This document shows positions 25,808 through 33,717 of a stretch of DNA of 33,988 bases, one piece after another. Location: assembly GCA_937903005.1 (NCBI GenBank), contig CALFNR010000181.1, forward strand, positions 1 through 33,988, written 5' to 3'. The position numbers were made by a program, and so were the translations under genes. This DNA is from Clostridium_AI sp002297865. GTDB lineage: Bacteria; Bacillota; Clostridia; Lachnospirales; Lachnospiraceae. Each line of letters starts with the position of its first letter. Position 1 is the first letter of the stretch. The notes under the pieces were generated by a model, which saw only the letters and a program-made list of their open reading frames with translations, was not told the origin of the DNA and ran no database searches.

Positions 25808-27442
25808 TTATATCTCAAAATCATACGTTACTTTGTTTTTGCCAGTCTTTTTAGAGGTGTACAAGCACTCATCGGCACTTTTTAATGGATCTGCTGTATT
25901 CACAATACTTGATACACCCACACTAATAGAAATATGTGTTCCATTTTCCCACGCCAGCTCATCTACACATCTTCGAATACGTTCTGCCAAGTCTATAACC
26001 TCTGTTTTAGTCTTCAGTTCACAAAGCACAACAAATTCTTCTCCTCCATAACGAAAAAACATAGATGTCCTTGGAAGTTCATCTGTAATATTATGAGAAA
26101 TACGCTCTAACACCATGTCTCCAAAACGATGTCCATATACATCATTACATAGCTTAAAATTATCAATATCAAACATAATGACATAAAATTCCTGTTTCTT
26201 TTTCATTAGTGTTCGATACACGACACGAAGTTTAGCTCGATTATAGGTTCCAGTTAAAAAGTCTATCTGACTCTTTTTACGAATTTCTATGGACATTACT
26301 AAAATAACCGTAAGAATGATAAAGAAAACAGCAACGCCCCCATAAATTTTCAAACGATTCAATCTTTGTCTAGATTGAATTTTCACATTTTCGGCGTTAA
26401 TGTTATAAGAATCCAATAAGATTTTAGCACTTTCATCGTTTACTCGTGTTATTTCTCCGCGATACAAATCTAACAATCCATCATGATATTCTTTTATAAA
26501 GTCCGTATCTTCATATCCATACAATTGAGCCACTTTTGTAAATTTATCAATATATCTCAATTTCATCGAGGTATACATATACTTATCGCAATACTCCAAA
26601 AAGTGCTCAAAACATTCTTGTGCTTTATCTATTTTTCCTTCACTAAGCAAAACATAACTTGATGCCTCATAGTAAGGAAATGCAAAAGTAACAGTGTGCA
26701 GAATATTTTTTTTCAGACTTTCATCATCAATCTCATTCAGTAGTCTTTTACTTTCCTTTACATCTCCAAGTCCATGATACGCAAGTGCTTTACTTATTTT
26801 TAGACTCAACAGACAGTCTTTAAAATACTCTTGTTTTACCTTTTCTAATTTTGATTCTGCTAACTGTATTGCTTCAAGAGCCTGATCATAATTCCCTCTT
26901 TGGGACATACTTTCTGCAAGATTCGTATAAATGTAGATATGATAAATGGTTTCTTCTTCCTCTGTGAGCTTTATATCCAACGCATTCTCCAAGATAGATT
27001 CTGCCATATCGTAGGAAGTACCACTAATTAAAGTTGCACTGAGATTTACTGACATTTGTATCATTGCGGCATTGGCATTTTCTTTCTGATAATAGTAAAT
27101 TGCTTTACACATATACAAAATATTTTCGTATCGCTGGTTTTTTAGCCCATACATAATTGACAATAAGTTACAAGCGTAACCTTTATTCATATTATTTAAA
27201 GTCAGATTGTCTAGATACGCACTTAAACACTCTATCTCCTGTTCAAAGTTTTTATCGGTCATTGTAACAGTTTCTGCATATTCTTCAAATTCGCTATTCA
27301 CATTTCGATTTAAGAACATACTAATAAAAAGTCCACTGAAGAAAATAACCATACTCAGTACGACTATAATTATAATTACCTTCTTTAACTTAGCCTGTTG
27401 TTTATCTTTCTTGTTTTCATGTTGTAAAATTTGTTTTCTCAT
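25808..27442 (-). CDS. Membrane-bound diguanylate cyclase with extracytoplasmic TPR-like sensor
   Basis: This 544-residue protein makes the second messenger c-di-GMP. The first membrane helix (about 21-44) is followed by a large extracytoplasmic helical region (45-360) with TPR-like repeats. A second helix (about 364-384) leads to a cytoplasmic GGDEF domain (390-544). The active site is R-Y-G466-G-E-E-F470, with DIDNFKLCNDVYGH upstream, so catalysis looks intact. The inhibitory I-site RxxD is absent (sequence PRTS at that place), so product inhibition may be missing. The ATG at 27442 lacks a clear ribosome binding site. A strong promoter precedes it. The following TPR gene is in the same frame directly after the stop. 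Confidence 0.88.
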   Translation of the reverse strand: MRKQILQHENKKDKQQAKLKKVIIIIVVLSMVIFFSGLFISMFLNRNVNSEFEEYAETVTMTDKNFEQEIECLSAYLDNLTLNNMNKGYACNLLSIMYGLKNQRYENILYMCKAIYYYQKENANAAMIQMSVNLSATLISGTSYDMAESILENALDIKLTEEEETIYHIYIYTNLAESMSQRGNYDQALEAIQLAESKLEKVKQEYFKDCLLSLKISKALAYHGLGDVKESKRLLNEIDDESLKKNILHTVTFAFPYYEASSYVLLSEGKIDKAQECFEHFLEYCDKYMYTSMKLRYIDKFTKVAQLYGYEDTDFIKEYHDGLLDLYRGEITRVNDESAKILLDSYNINAENVKIQSRQRLNRLKIYGGVAVFFIILTVILVMSIEIRKKSQIDFLTGTYNRAKLRVVYRTLMKKKQEFYVIMFDIDNFKLCNDVYGHRFGDMVLERISHNITDELPRTSMFFRYGGEEFVVLCELKTKTEVIDLAERIRRCVDELAWENGTHISISVGVSSIVNTADPLKSADECLYTSKKTGKNKVTYDFEI

Positions 27443-27480
27443 TGTCTTTTGTAGGAAATCTCTTTCTCAAGTATGCAAAT

Positions 27481-27509
27481 ATTATAAGTCATTCTGCATA
27501 ATATCTCAA
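27481..27509 (-). promoter_or_regulatory. Promoter of the TPR-GGDEF gene
   Basis: On the minus strand, TTGAGA (27509-27504), a 17-base spacer and a perfect TATAAT (27486-27481) lie 38 bases before the ATG. Confidence 0.75.
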
Positions 27510-27543
27510 CACCGACTATTTACCATTTTGTACCACAAAAGGA

Positions 27544-27858
27544 TTATTGAAAATATCCCTGTTCTATGGCATACCGAATAATTAAATCAGCTCCTGCCAT
27601 TCCCATAGCGAATACTGTCATTACAATAACTAGGAAAATTGCACCTGTATCATAAATTACCTCTTCTCTTCTTCTAGATGCATAGAGTAATTCAAGGCCA
27701 AGTAAAATAAAAATACAAGGCCAAAACTGAAAGATAACCAAATAACTTACTACTGGAACAAATAAATGGAGTAAAAACAGTGCTCCAAAAAGAACTAGAA
27801 GTATTCCTACTGTAAACGTTCCTACTCTACGCATTTTTACACTCTTCGTTTCGCCCAT
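27544..27858 (-). CDS. Small membrane protein, LiaI/DUF5668-like
   Basis: This is a 104-residue membrane protein with three hydrophobic segments: VGTFTVGILLVLFGALFLL, the YLVIFQFWPCIFILLGLELL region, and a C-terminal one before GADLIIRYA. The G-I-L-L-V-L-F-G ... W-P-x-x-x-I-L-L-G pattern resembles the LiaI/LiaF transmembrane domain (DUF5668) of envelope-stress proteins. The ATG at 27858 is chosen over an upstream ATG at 27909, because GAGGAGG lies 9 bases before it. It overlaps the preceding gene by 32 bases and is last in the sigma-factor operon. A role in envelope stress is inferred from context. Confidence 0.7.
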   Translation of the reverse strand: MGETKSVKMRRVGTFTVGILLVLFGALFLLHLFVPVVSYLVIFQFWPCIFILLGLELLYASRRREEVIYDTGAIFLVIVMTVFAMGMAGADLIIRYAIEQGYFQ

Positions 27859-28507
27859 TTTTCTGTTCCTCCTCAATAAGATATACATTCTCTTCTTCTG
27901 ACTGCTCACTATCTTGCTGTACTACATCCTGTTGCATTGTAACTTGCTTTTCTGTTTCCTGCTTCTTTGTATCTGTCTGACTTGTTTCATAAAACAATTC
28001 TCTTTTTTTACCACGAATCAGAAACAGCCCCGCGAATACAATTACGACACCCAATACAATGCGAGTAAAAATATCCTCCATGCTCCAGAAAAGATTTTGA
28101 AATCTAACAGGTGCAATCCAACATACTACTCGGAAGAAACTTTTCCACACAAGATATACTCCTATACCGATCAAAACATATGCAATTGCTTTTTGATTGG
28201 CAATGACATTTTTGATTTCCTCTGTTTTAATCTGATCTAGGTTAAGCAGATATTCATCTTTCATTTCATCAAATTCAAACTGGTCCATCTTTGCCACATT
28301 TCTTGCATGAAAGAAACTATAAAACCATGCAAGAGCTGCTATAAATATTAATGGTCCAATATTCAAAATTGCTGTTACAAAAACAATTGCCATAAAAATA
28401 CTCATAAGGCTTAATCCCATTTTCATAAAGCCCATATACATTTCTGCCGCTCCAGGAATGAATGAGAAGCAAAATGTCCAAAATCTACTTTTCTTTTTCT
28501 GTTTCAT
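27827..28507 (-). CDS. Multi-span membrane protein of the ECF operon
   Basis: This 226-residue protein has about four hydrophobic segments: two near the N-terminus (30-70, after a TM2-like FCFSFIPGAAEMYMGFMKMG start), one at about 105-130 and one at about 148-165. A polar, Gln/Glu-rich tail (170-226) follows. I do not recognise a specific function. The start resembles the TM2/membrane domain of small Firmicutes proteins. The ATG at 28507 has GGAGG 9 bases upstream and overlaps the anti-sigma gene by 23 bases; its 3' end overlaps the next gene by 32. Tight coupling suggests it acts with the anti-sigma factor in sensing or as part of the response. Confidence 0.7.
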   Translation of the reverse strand: MKQKKKSRFWTFCFSFIPGAAEMYMGFMKMGLSLMSIFMAIVFVTAILNIGPLIFIAALAWFYSFFHARNVAKMDQFEFDEMKDEYLLNLDQIKTEEIKNVIANQKAIAYVLIGIGVYLVWKSFFRVVCWIAPVRFQNLFWSMEDIFTRIVLGVVIVFAGLFLIRGKKRELFYETSQTDTKKQETEKQVTMQQDVVQQDSEQSEEENVYLIEEEQKNGRNEECKNA

Positions 28508-28886
28508 ACTTATATTCCTCCTTGCCTATTACCTTATTTGAAAAATCCAACAGTCCTTTACTAATAAGATTAGACCTGTTTTCCAATTTTTTTGAAAATG
28601 TTTCTGACTGTATCTGTTCCTTAGATGCAACACTCGGCATTTCTCTAAACTGAGCTGGTGCCAGCAGCAGGACCGCTACCGCTGCTGCTGTTGCAAGAGC
28701 AACTTTAAAACTAAAAGTTAAGAACTGTATCTTGGCAGAATGTGCACTCCGTACAACATTTTCTTTTCTCACCCTTTGAAGAATTTCATGCTTCATATAA
28801 AATGGCGCCTGTATCATTTCATGTTCTTCTACGTCCCTAATAAGCTGCATCAATTCTTCATCATTTAAATACTCTTTTTCGTTCAT
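28485..28886 (-). CDS. Probable anti-sigma factor (single membrane helix)
   Basis: This is a 133-residue protein with an acidic, helical cytoplasmic N-terminus (1-55, NDEELMQLIRDVEEHEM), one membrane helix (about 63-82, FKVALATAAAVAVLLL) and an extracytoplasmic tail. It has no HxxxCxxC zinc motif, so it is not a ZAS-type anti-sigma. The ATG at 28886 overlaps the sigma-factor stop as ATGA. An in-frame GTG at 28898 is too close to the ribosome binding site. Position, topology and overlap give the anti-sigma call; sequence family was not recognised. It could be cut by an intramembrane protease such as RseP. Confidence 0.7.
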   Translation of the reverse strand: MNEKEYLNDEELMQLIRDVEEHEMIQAPFYMKHEILQRVRKENVVRSAHSAKIQFLTFSFKVALATAAAVAVLLLAPAQFREMPSVASKEQIQSETFSKKLENRSNLISKGLLDFSNKVIGKEEYKYETEKEK

Positions 28887-29404
28887 ACTCTGCCACACTC
28901 CTCTCCAAATACCTTTCTTAACATTCCTCTTGCACGATAAATCTGTGTCTGAATCGTTTTTACATTTTTTCTCTTCGCAATCGCAATCTCATCCGCTCTC
29001 TTTTCTTCGCAGAAATACAAGGTTGCAATTTCATCATATGGTGGTTTTAATTGTCTGCATTCTTCTAGCAGCCGACTCTTTACTTCCTTTTCTAAGTATT
29101 CTGATTCTGGTGTTTCACATCTTGTCGTTTCCAGCTCTGTTCCTACTTCTTCTGTTGGAATTGCCCTTCTGCCAGCCTGTTTCTGATAATCAATACATTT
29201 GTTTGTGGCAATGCGGCAAATCCATGCTTTTTCATTTCCTCCTTGAAATGAATCCGGGTGTTGAAAGGCAGATAAAAAAGTTTCTTGGGTTAAATCCTCT
29301 GCAATAAAATAATCTTTCGTAAGCTTGTAGCATATTGAAAAGACTAAGTTCTGGTACTTATTAATCAGCTCTTCCATATACTTTTCCGAATTTATTTTAT
29401 CCAC
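28883..29404 (-). CDS. ECF-type RNA polymerase sigma factor
   Basis: This 173-residue sigma-70 factor has only regions 2 and 4. Region 2 spans about 10-75 (LVFSICYKLTKDYFIAEDLTQETFL..., then KAWICRIATNKCIDY, the core- and -10-binding part). Region 4 spans about 115-168 (PPYDEIATLYFCEE, with a helix-turn-helix at DEIAIAKRKNVKTIQTQIYRAR spread over about 138-160). It directs transcription of an envelope or stress regulon, held in check by the downstream anti-sigma. The GTG at 29404 is the best start, with AAGGA about 9 bases upstream; no ATG is closer than codon 10. A self-regulating promoter is probably between 29405 and 29500, but I could not assign it surely. Confidence 0.9.
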   Translation of the reverse strand: MDKINSEKYMEELINKYQNLVFSICYKLTKDYFIAEDLTQETFLSAFQHPDSFQGGNEKAWICRIATNKCIDYQKQAGRRAIPTEEVGTELETTRCETPESEYLEKEVKSRLLEECRQLKPPYDEIATLYFCEEKRADEIAIAKRKNVKTIQTQIYRARGMLRKVFGEECGRV

Positions 29405-29504
29405 CTCCCACTTTCCTTTTTGAATGCATTCATATACTATAACGAGATACCTTTACATTTGTCTTCAACTTTTTTTGATTTTCTTATAAATTTTTTGCTT
29501 ATAT

Positions 29505-29939
29505 TCAACCGAGAAATTCCTCTAGTTTGCTTACACACCTTTCCAAGATACTATCATATTCTTTTTTGCGCCTTTTTACTACTTTCAGATTCTGAAACAA
29601 TATGCTGTTTAGTCGACTAAGTAATTGCCCTGTGGCATAGAGCGTTGCACTCCCAAATTCTTCGAAAATATCTGCAAGCCATTCTGCTTGCTTATAATAT
29701 ATCATGTTGCTACACTGCGCTTCGACTAATAATGAGGTATTTTGCCCTATTTGATTAACTAATTCCTGAAACATCTCCCAAGTATCCTCTTCACTTTGGA
29801 AATTGTCGCAGCAGCACGAGTTAATTTTATGAAATAAGAAATCCATCTTTTCCTGTTCGCTTGAAATCTGTTCCATTAAGTCATATTTTCCGTTTTGTAA
29901 ATAGTTTCCATGAATCTTTTCTATTTTCTCAAAATTCAT
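29505..29939 (-). CDS. Unrecognised helical protein with a three-cysteine run
   Basis: This 144-residue soluble, mostly alpha-helical protein has no signal peptide or membrane segment. A Cys-Cys-Cys run occurs in NSCCCDNF (about residues 41-48), with two more cysteines later. The C-terminal part is basic (KVVKRRKKEYDS) and coiled-coil-like. I recognise no family. The ATG at 29939 has a very strong GGAGGGG site 5 bases upstream; an in-frame TTG at 29957 has none. It lies between the terminator of the GGDEF-EAL gene and the sigma-factor operon on the same strand, about 100 bases from each. A role in regulating or accompanying the sigma operon is only possible by position. Confidence 0.65.
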   Translation of the reverse strand: MNFEKIEKIHGNYLQNGKYDLMEQISSEQEKMDFLFHKINSCCCDNFQSEEDTWEMFQELVNQIGQNTSLLVEAQCSNMIYYKQAEWLADIFEEFGSATLYATGQLLSRLNSILFQNLKVVKRRKKEYDSILERCVSKLEEFLG

Positions 29940-29998
29940 TTTCTCCCCTCCTATCAACTGTTTAAAAACATAACAATATTTACAAAAATCTCTTAATC

Positions 29999-30047
29999 AA
30001 AAAAAAGCACTAAAATGAAGGCATTCGTTCCTTCGAATTTTAGTGCT
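29999..30047 (-). terminator. Terminator after the GGDEF-EAL gene
   Basis: On the minus strand, a stem of 11 bp plus 5 bp with a two-base bulge (arms 30030-30047 and 30006-30021) is followed by eight T (30006-29999). Confidence 0.85.
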
Positions 30048-30086
30048 TTCCTTTGCTTTTAATATCGGAATATAAAACCCAAATCC

Positions 30087-33000
30087 TTAGATTAACTTAC
30101 TGAATTCAGACATTGGCATTGGCTTATAAAAGTAATATCCTTGCGCAAAGTCACAATTTTCATCGGTTATATAATTCACTTGTTCAGAAGTCTCAATTCC
30201 TTCGCAAACAATTGAAAAATCTAAGCTTTTTGTCAAATTAACAATGGCTGAAATAATAGTTCTGTTTCTTTCATCAAGCGGCGTATTCATAAAAAATTTT
30301 CCATCAATCTTAATAATGTCAAGAGGTAAATTTGACATTATATTTAAAGTCGAATAGCCTGTACCAAAGTCATCCATTGAGATTAAGAATCCCATATCAC
30401 GTATTTTGGATATCATAGAAATCATACGATCTACTTTGTCAAAAAATACACTCTCTGTTATCTCAACTTCAATTAAATTATGTGGTATTCCATAAGAATC
30501 AACTAAGGATTCAAAGAACTTCGGAAACTCATCATCAAGTAAATGTAACCTAGATACATTGATAGAAATTACCGGAACATCCTTCCCTTCATCCAGCCAT
30601 GTTCGAATCTGTCTAAACAGTACATTGTAAACCTCATGGTCAATTTCAATTACCATTCCATTTTTTTCAGCAAGAGGAATAAAACGACCAGGTGGTACAA
30701 TCGTTCCATCCGGTTTTATCCAACGTACCAATGCCTCTCCTCCGCCAATTTTTTTCGACTCCAACGAAACTTTAGGCTGAATGTAAACTTGAAACTGATC
30801 TGATTTTAGAGCATCCAGAATATCCCGTTCAAGCTGTAATTCTTCCATCTCCTGACGTTCATACTCACGAGTGTAAATAAAAAATGAGTGATCTCCAGTA
30901 AATTGCTGATATGCTTTCTTTCGCGCCTTATTCGCTTTGTCCAAAACCGCACTAAGAGAATAATCTTCTTCGGTAATTTTATACATACCACAGATACAAT
31001 ACATATTCATAGTCGGATAAATAGTACGGAGGAAAATCTCCGTTGTCCTGCACATTAGATAAGTACGCTCCTTCAAATGCTCCGGATCCTTATCTTCCAC
31101 CATAAGGATAAAGTCATCTCCCTTAATTCGACAGATTAATTCATGTTCCGAAAGGACATCTAGGAAACGGTTCGCAAGCAGTTTAATTACCATATCACCA
31201 ATTTCAAAACCAAACTCATCATTAATTCTTGCAAAATCTTTTATTCCAAAATACAGAATCGAATAATTACGTTCTGTATTGGATAACTTTTTAATGGCTT
31301 CTGCATAAAATTTATCATATGAAAGTGTTCCTGTAAGCTGATCCGTTGAACGAACTCGCTCTAAAAATGCTGTAACATCTGTCCAGCATAATAAATACTG
31401 TTTCTTTTTATTTTCCTTTTGAATGACAGAAACACTTGTAGTAAACCAAGTTTCAAATTCCTCGCTATACAGCTCTGTAGCAAAATGCTTCATATTATTC
31501 GTAAGCCCCGCAATTGGACAATTCGGACACGCTTGCTTTTGATTCATTACTGCTTCATAACATTTCTTACCAACGGCTATGTTAGGAAATAATTCACTTG
31601 CATAGTTACTTACGTAAAGTAATTCATAAGAATTCGAATCAATTACATAAAACGTTAACTTTTGACTATCTAAAGCATAACCTGTATACAATAATTCATC
31701 TGCCAATTCGCTCTTTGTATTCAGCTTTAACAGATAGCTAGATATCATTTTAGAAATACAAGATAACGTGGATATCTGACTCGGCGTCCAATGACCTTCT
31801 CTTGGCAACATTCCCGCACTATTTGTCTGCAACTTTTCATACGTTATTACACCAAGCAGTTCTTCTCCATCCAAAATTGGAAACTGTACAAAGCATCTTC
31901 CTTGCATCTGCTTTCCTACTGACTCTTTCTTTCCCTCTTTATCTAACTCTTCGTTGCTCACATAAAACTTCAAACCATAAAATCTCTCTTCTACCGTACT
32001 CCAGTTTTGTGTGAAAAAGGTTTCAAGCTCCTGCTCAATAGGTTCTGTTTTTTCTTCCTTAGTCCAAAATTTCGACACTTTCCCTATTTTCGTTTTATTA
32101 TCATACTCTACAATGGATACACGAAACAAATCATAATAGATTCCTACTTCCTGCATGATATTGTATATTGCCGCCCCAATATCATCTGTCGTACTAATCA
32201 TTTCAAAAGAGTAGTCAAATAATTTTGTCTCTATATCCTCCATATTCTTGTAGATAATCTCATTATAGGCTTCACGTCTTTCCCCTTTGTTCTTACGAAT
32301 CTGGTATTTTCGCTTTTTATCATAAGCACAGAACACATTCTTACCCTTTCGTTTAGCGTGGTATAACGCAAGATCCGCACTACGATAAAGGGCATCATAA
32401 CTTTGTGCATCTTTTGGATACACTGACATACCAACACTTACCGTAATCACCTGCTGATTTTCCATCTGCAGATTGCTGCCACGTGTAACAATTTTCTGTG
32501 CAATTCGTTTTGCTTCTGCATAAGATCGTATATTGGGTACAAACACCAAAAATTCATCTCCACCTACTCGTCCAACAATATCACGAACCGTAAACGAACC
32601 AAGAATCCTACTGGCAAATTGAACAAGGATATTATCTCCGCACAGATGTCCCCATGTATCATTTACCTGCTTAAAATTATCTATGTCAATTAAATAAAAA
32701 CCGTGCATGGTCTTTTCGTTATCATGCCCATTTAAATAGTCTTCGATTAAACTTCTAGTATGTACTTTATTGTTTAGTTTCGTTAAGCTATCTAAATTTG
32801 CCTTTCTTTCTAAATCTTCCTTCTCCCTTTTTTCTTTTGTTACATCAATTGTTTTACCAACAACTTTCTTTGGTTTTCCATCTTCCCCATAATATGTAGA
32901 ACCAGTGTAACGTAACCAAGTAAATTCAGAATTATCTGTAACTGCTCTTAAATCATATTGAAAACTAGGCACACCACTATCCATACTATTACAATATGCT

Positions 33001-33266
33001 TTAAAAACATCAAGATCTTCAGGATGTATAAGTCCCCATCCTAATACAGTTTCTTGATAATTAGGAATAATAAGATTTTCATGTTCCCATATTCCATGCA
33101 ATTTTTTGCTCTGATTTAAACACTTTGTCTCAATGTCATACTCCCATAATCCGCAATCGGTACAATCAGCCAAAATAGAATATTTGATTTTACTTAGTTC
33201 AAGTTCATGTTCTAACTCTCGAATCCGTTTGTTCAAACGCAATTCTTCATCTGAATCTTGCATCAT
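30087..33266 (-). CDS. PAS-GGDEF-GAF-PAS-GGDEF-EAL cyclic-di-GMP signalling protein
   Basis: This is a 1059-residue soluble protein that both makes and breaks c-di-GMP, or does one under control of the other. In order it has a coiled coil (8-28), PAS (about 28-145), GGDEF (155-320) with intact G235-G-D-E-F, a GAF-like region (345-515) and a second PAS (525-635). The second PAS carries a C-P-N-C motif near 580-583. A degenerate GGDEF (640-800, reads KGDDF at 715-719) and an EAL domain (808-1059) follow. The EAL active-site set is complete: E844-A-L, N903, ITE, D965-D966, K986, E1022 and Q1042. The first GGDEF lacks an RxxD I-site. There is no membrane segment. The ATG at 33266 (or 33263) follows AGGGGG. 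Confidence 0.9.
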   Translation of the reverse strand: MMQDSDEELRLNKRIRELEHELELSKIKYSILADCTDCGLWEYDIETKCLNQSKKLHGIWEHENLIIPNYQETVLGWGLIHPEDLDVFKAYCNSMDSGVPSFQYDLRAVTDNSEFTWLRYTGSTYYGEDGKPKKVVGKTIDVTKEKREKEDLERKANLDSLTKLNNKVHTRSLIEDYLNGHDNEKTMHGFYLIDIDNFKQVNDTWGHLCGDNILVQFASRILGSFTVRDIVGRVGGDEFLVFVPNIRSYAEAKRIAQKIVTRGSNLQMENQQVITVSVGMSVYPKDAQSYDALYRSADLALYHAKRKGKNVFCAYDKKRKYQIRKNKGERREAYNEIIYKNMEDIETKLFDYSFEMISTTDDIGAAIYNIMQEVGIYYDLFRVSIVEYDNKTKIGKVSKFWTKEEKTEPIEQELETFFTQNWSTVEERFYGLKFYVSNEELDKEGKKESVGKQMQGRCFVQFPILDGEELLGVITYEKLQTNSAGMLPREGHWTPSQISTLSCISKMISSYLLKLNTKSELADELLYTGYALDSQKLTFYVIDSNSYELLYVSNYASELFPNIAVGKKCYEAVMNQKQACPNCPIAGLTNNMKHFATELYSEEFETWFTTSVSVIQKENKKKQYLLCWTDVTAFLERVRSTDQLTGTLSYDKFYAEAIKKLSNTERNYSILYFGIKDFARINDEFGFEIGDMVIKLLANRFLDVLSEHELICRIKGDDFILMVEDKDPEHLKERTYLMCRTTEIFLRTIYPTMNMYCICGMYKITEEDYSLSAVLDKANKARKKAYQQFTGDHSFFIYTREYERQEMEELQLERDILDALKSDQFQVYIQPKVSLESKKIGGGEALVRWIKPDGTIVPPGRFIPLAEKNGMVIEIDHEVYNVLFRQIRTWLDEGKDVPVISINVSRLHLLDDEFPKFFESLVDSYGIPHNLIEVEITESVFFDKVDRMISMISKIRDMGFLISMDDFGTGYSTLNIMSNLPLDIIKIDGKFFMNTPLDERNRTIISAIVNLTKSLDFSIVCEGIETSEQVNYITDENCDFAQGYYFYKPMPMSEFSKLI

Positions 33267-33315
33267 CTATTCCCCCTACGTAAATATTGGCATGTAACTC
33301 ATCTGAATTAATACT

Positions 33316-33321
33316 ATTATA
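33316..33321 (-). promoter_or_regulatory. Possible -10 box of the GGDEF-EAL gene
   Basis: A perfect TATAAT on the minus strand lies 49 bases before the ATG. The -35 region (TTTTCT at 17 bases) is poor, so an activator or another sigma factor may be needed. Confidence 0.4.
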
Positions 33322-33496
33322 CGATAAAAACAGGACAAAGAAAACATTTTTGTGTTAATTCATTAAACTTATTCTTGTTTTATACAATTTACACTGTAAA
33401 AATTCAAGGCATTTTCAAATTCATATAAAGTTATTGCTGTTTTTATTCCTTTTATTTACTCTGATAACTTTTCGCACATAACGAAACATTATGTAA

Positions 33497-33521
33497 TTTT
33501 CATATATCTTGTATATGAAAA
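33497..33521. repeat. Perfect 10-bp inverted repeat
   Basis: TTTTCATATA (33497-33506) and TATATGAAAA (33512-33521) are separated by 5 bases. It looks like an operator for a dimeric regulator rather than a terminator, since no T-run follows on either strand. Confidence 0.5.
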
Positions 33522-33576
33522 GAATCTGGGATTTTCTAGCATAGCGTTTGAAGAAAATTTGCCCTCAAAACAAGTA

Positions 33577-33612
33577 AAGCATGAATACTGACCTTGTAAT
33601 CAGACCATGCTT
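33577..33612 (-). terminator. Hairpin, probable terminator, directly after the 21-codon ORF
   Basis: AAGCATG (33577-33583) pairs with CATGCTT (33606-33612), with an inner CTGA/TCAG pair (33588-33591, 33600-33603). On the minus strand TACTTGTTTT follows. On the plus strand a T6 run lies at the base, so it may work both ways. Confidence 0.45.
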
Positions 33613-33614
33613 TT

Positions 33615-33680
33615 TTACTTTATTCTAGTTAGTTTTGAAACATAATCAAAATTCGATTGCTTAACATCTATTATCTTCAT
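33615..33680 (-). CDS. Possible 21-residue peptide gene
   Basis: An ATG at 33680 has GGAGG 8 bases upstream (an earlier in-frame ATG at 33684-33686 is only 2 bases away) and opens 21 codons (MKIIDVKQSNF ... LTRIK) before a TAA. A hairpin starts at once after the stop. It lies about 30 bases after the stop of the partial gene at the window end, on the same strand, so it is probably co-transcribed. The peptide is basic and polar, without cysteines or a hydrophobic segment. It may be a genuine small peptide, or the remnant start of a lost gene. Confidence 0.4.
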   Translation of the reverse strand: MKIIDVKQSNFDYVSKLTRIK

Positions 33681-33717
33681 GTTCATCGCCTCCATTACAT
33701 TATATGGAGCGAAGTTC

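Larger units (their letters stand above)
33267..33614. other. Long AT-rich intergenic region
   Basis: These 348 bases hold no gene I can support. They contain a possible -10 box for the GGDEF-EAL gene (33316-33321), a 10-bp inverted repeat (33497-33521) and a hairpin (33577-33612). Confidence 0.6.

Noticed and set aside
27518..27543. Hairpin after the last gene of the ECF operon
   Set aside because: The stem is imperfect (CCTTTTGT / ACAAAATGG) and no T-tract follows.
29405..29500. ECF-type autoregulated promoter for the sigma factor
   Set aside because: A TATAGT and AAGACA-like pair and other partial motifs are present, but none fits a known ECF or sigma-A pattern well enough.
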